A stretch of 6,073 nucleotides of DNA. It comes from Sneathiella sp. GTDB taxonomy: Bacteria > Pseudomonadota > Alphaproteobacteria > Sneathiellales > Sneathiellaceae. Below are positions 5,826 to 6,073 of the stretch, in pieces. Position 1 is the first letter of the stretch. Each line of letters begins with the position of its first letter. The notes under the pieces are model-generated. The model ran no database searches and was not told the DNA's origin. It was given only the letters and a program-made list of their open reading frames with translations. Location: positions 1 to 6,073 of the forward strand of contig JAESPT010000092.1 of the NCBI GenBank assembly GCA_016765515.1, read 5' to 3'. Both the position numbers and the translations under genes were made by a program.

Positions 5826-6073
5826 GTGACAACAAAAATTGCTTTGGTCGATGATGACCTCAACATTCTGACCACTGTGAGTATATTGTTGGAATCTGAA
5901 GGCTTTTCCGTTTCAAAATATTCGGACGGCGAGGAAGCTTTGAAGGATTTTGCGGAAACACCGCCGGATCTTGCGGTCCTTGATATTAAGATGCCCCGTA
6001 TGGACGGGATGGAACTTCTCAACCGATTGCGGCGCAATTCCAACTTGCCGGTTATCTTTCTCACCTCCAAAGA
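5826..6073 (+). CDS. chvI: ChvI-type two-component response regulator, 3' partial
   Basis: This is the N-terminal 82 residues of the receiver domain of an OmpR/PhoB-family response regulator; the window ends inside the gene. It begins [19 protein letters not shown], close to ChvI of rhizobia and Agrobacterium (IALVDDDRNILTSVS). The acidic pocket is Asp9/Asp10, the phosphoacceptor is Asp53 in [17 protein letters not shown], and the switch Thr80 lies in PVIFLTSK. The phosphorylated protein acts as a DNA-binding transcription factor. In Alphaproteobacteria it pairs with the membrane kinase ChvG, usually encoded just downstream, and controls envelope, acid-response and carbon-metabolism genes. 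Assignment rests on the receiver sequence and the pckA neighbour; the DNA-binding domain is not in view. Confidence 0.92.
   Translation, partial: MTTKIALVDDDLNILTTVSILLESEGFSVSKYSDGEEALKDFAETPPDLAVLDIKMPRMDGMELLNRLRRNSNLPVIFLTSK

Noticed and set aside
5639..6070. Minus-strand open frame of 143 codons across the chvI start
   Set aside because: It runs antisense to the ChvI receiver domain, whose catalytic residues are all present on the plus strand, and it extends into the regulatory region without a sensible start.

Overview
The window looks like a chromosomal segment of an alphaproteobacterium of about 50% GC. The main reason is the right end: an ATP-dependent PEP carboxykinase gene (pckA) divergent from a ChvI-type response regulator, an arrangement typical of Rhizobiales, Rhodospirillales and related orders. 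I cannot name the genus. A marine lineage in the Sneathiella/Kiloniella region would fit, but that is a guess.

Layout, left to right. (1) 1-714: 3' portion of a siderophore-interacting FAD/NAD(P)H ferric-siderophore reductase; its first codons lie outside the window. (2) 833-1346: a decayed, 5'-truncated livH-type branched-chain amino-acid ABC permease with an in-frame stop and at least one clear frameshift. (3) 1347-3735: an AT-rich block, with sampled 60-base rows at 23-37% G+C against 57-58% in the siderophore and pckA genes. It holds a small minus-strand hypothetical gene with a near-consensus promoter (1433-1639) and, divergent from it, a 591-residue protein (1926-3701). The large protein has an uncharacterised N-terminal half and a nitrilase-superfamily domain with an apparently intact Glu-Lys-Cys triad. 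(4) 3740-3775: a strong bidirectional terminator with a C(UUCG)G loop, between the convergent nitrilase-like and pckA genes. (5) 3802-5406: complete pckA on the minus strand. (6) 5407-5825: a 419-base divergent regulatory region with an 11-bp-spaced tandem repeat at a candidate pckA -35, a 14-bp palindrome and a perfect 28-bp operator-like inverted repeat. (7) 5826 to the end: the N-terminal 82 residues of ChvI.

How the genes relate: pckA and chvI form the conserved core. In Agrobacterium, pckA is induced by acid through ChvG/ChvI, so the shared intergenic region probably carries ChvI control of gluconeogenesis. The AT-rich block sits between a dying transporter gene and this core and looks like acquired accessory DNA. 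Its nitrilase-like protein is the best candidate for an undescribed function. Nitrilase domains occur fused to reverse transcriptases in DRT type 1 anti-phage systems, but no reverse transcriptase is visible here, so a defence role is only a hypothesis. The most striking non-coding signal is the 28-bp inverted repeat at 5603-5630. Its core matches, as far as I remember it, the RutR (TetR family) consensus TTGACCAnnTGGTCAA.
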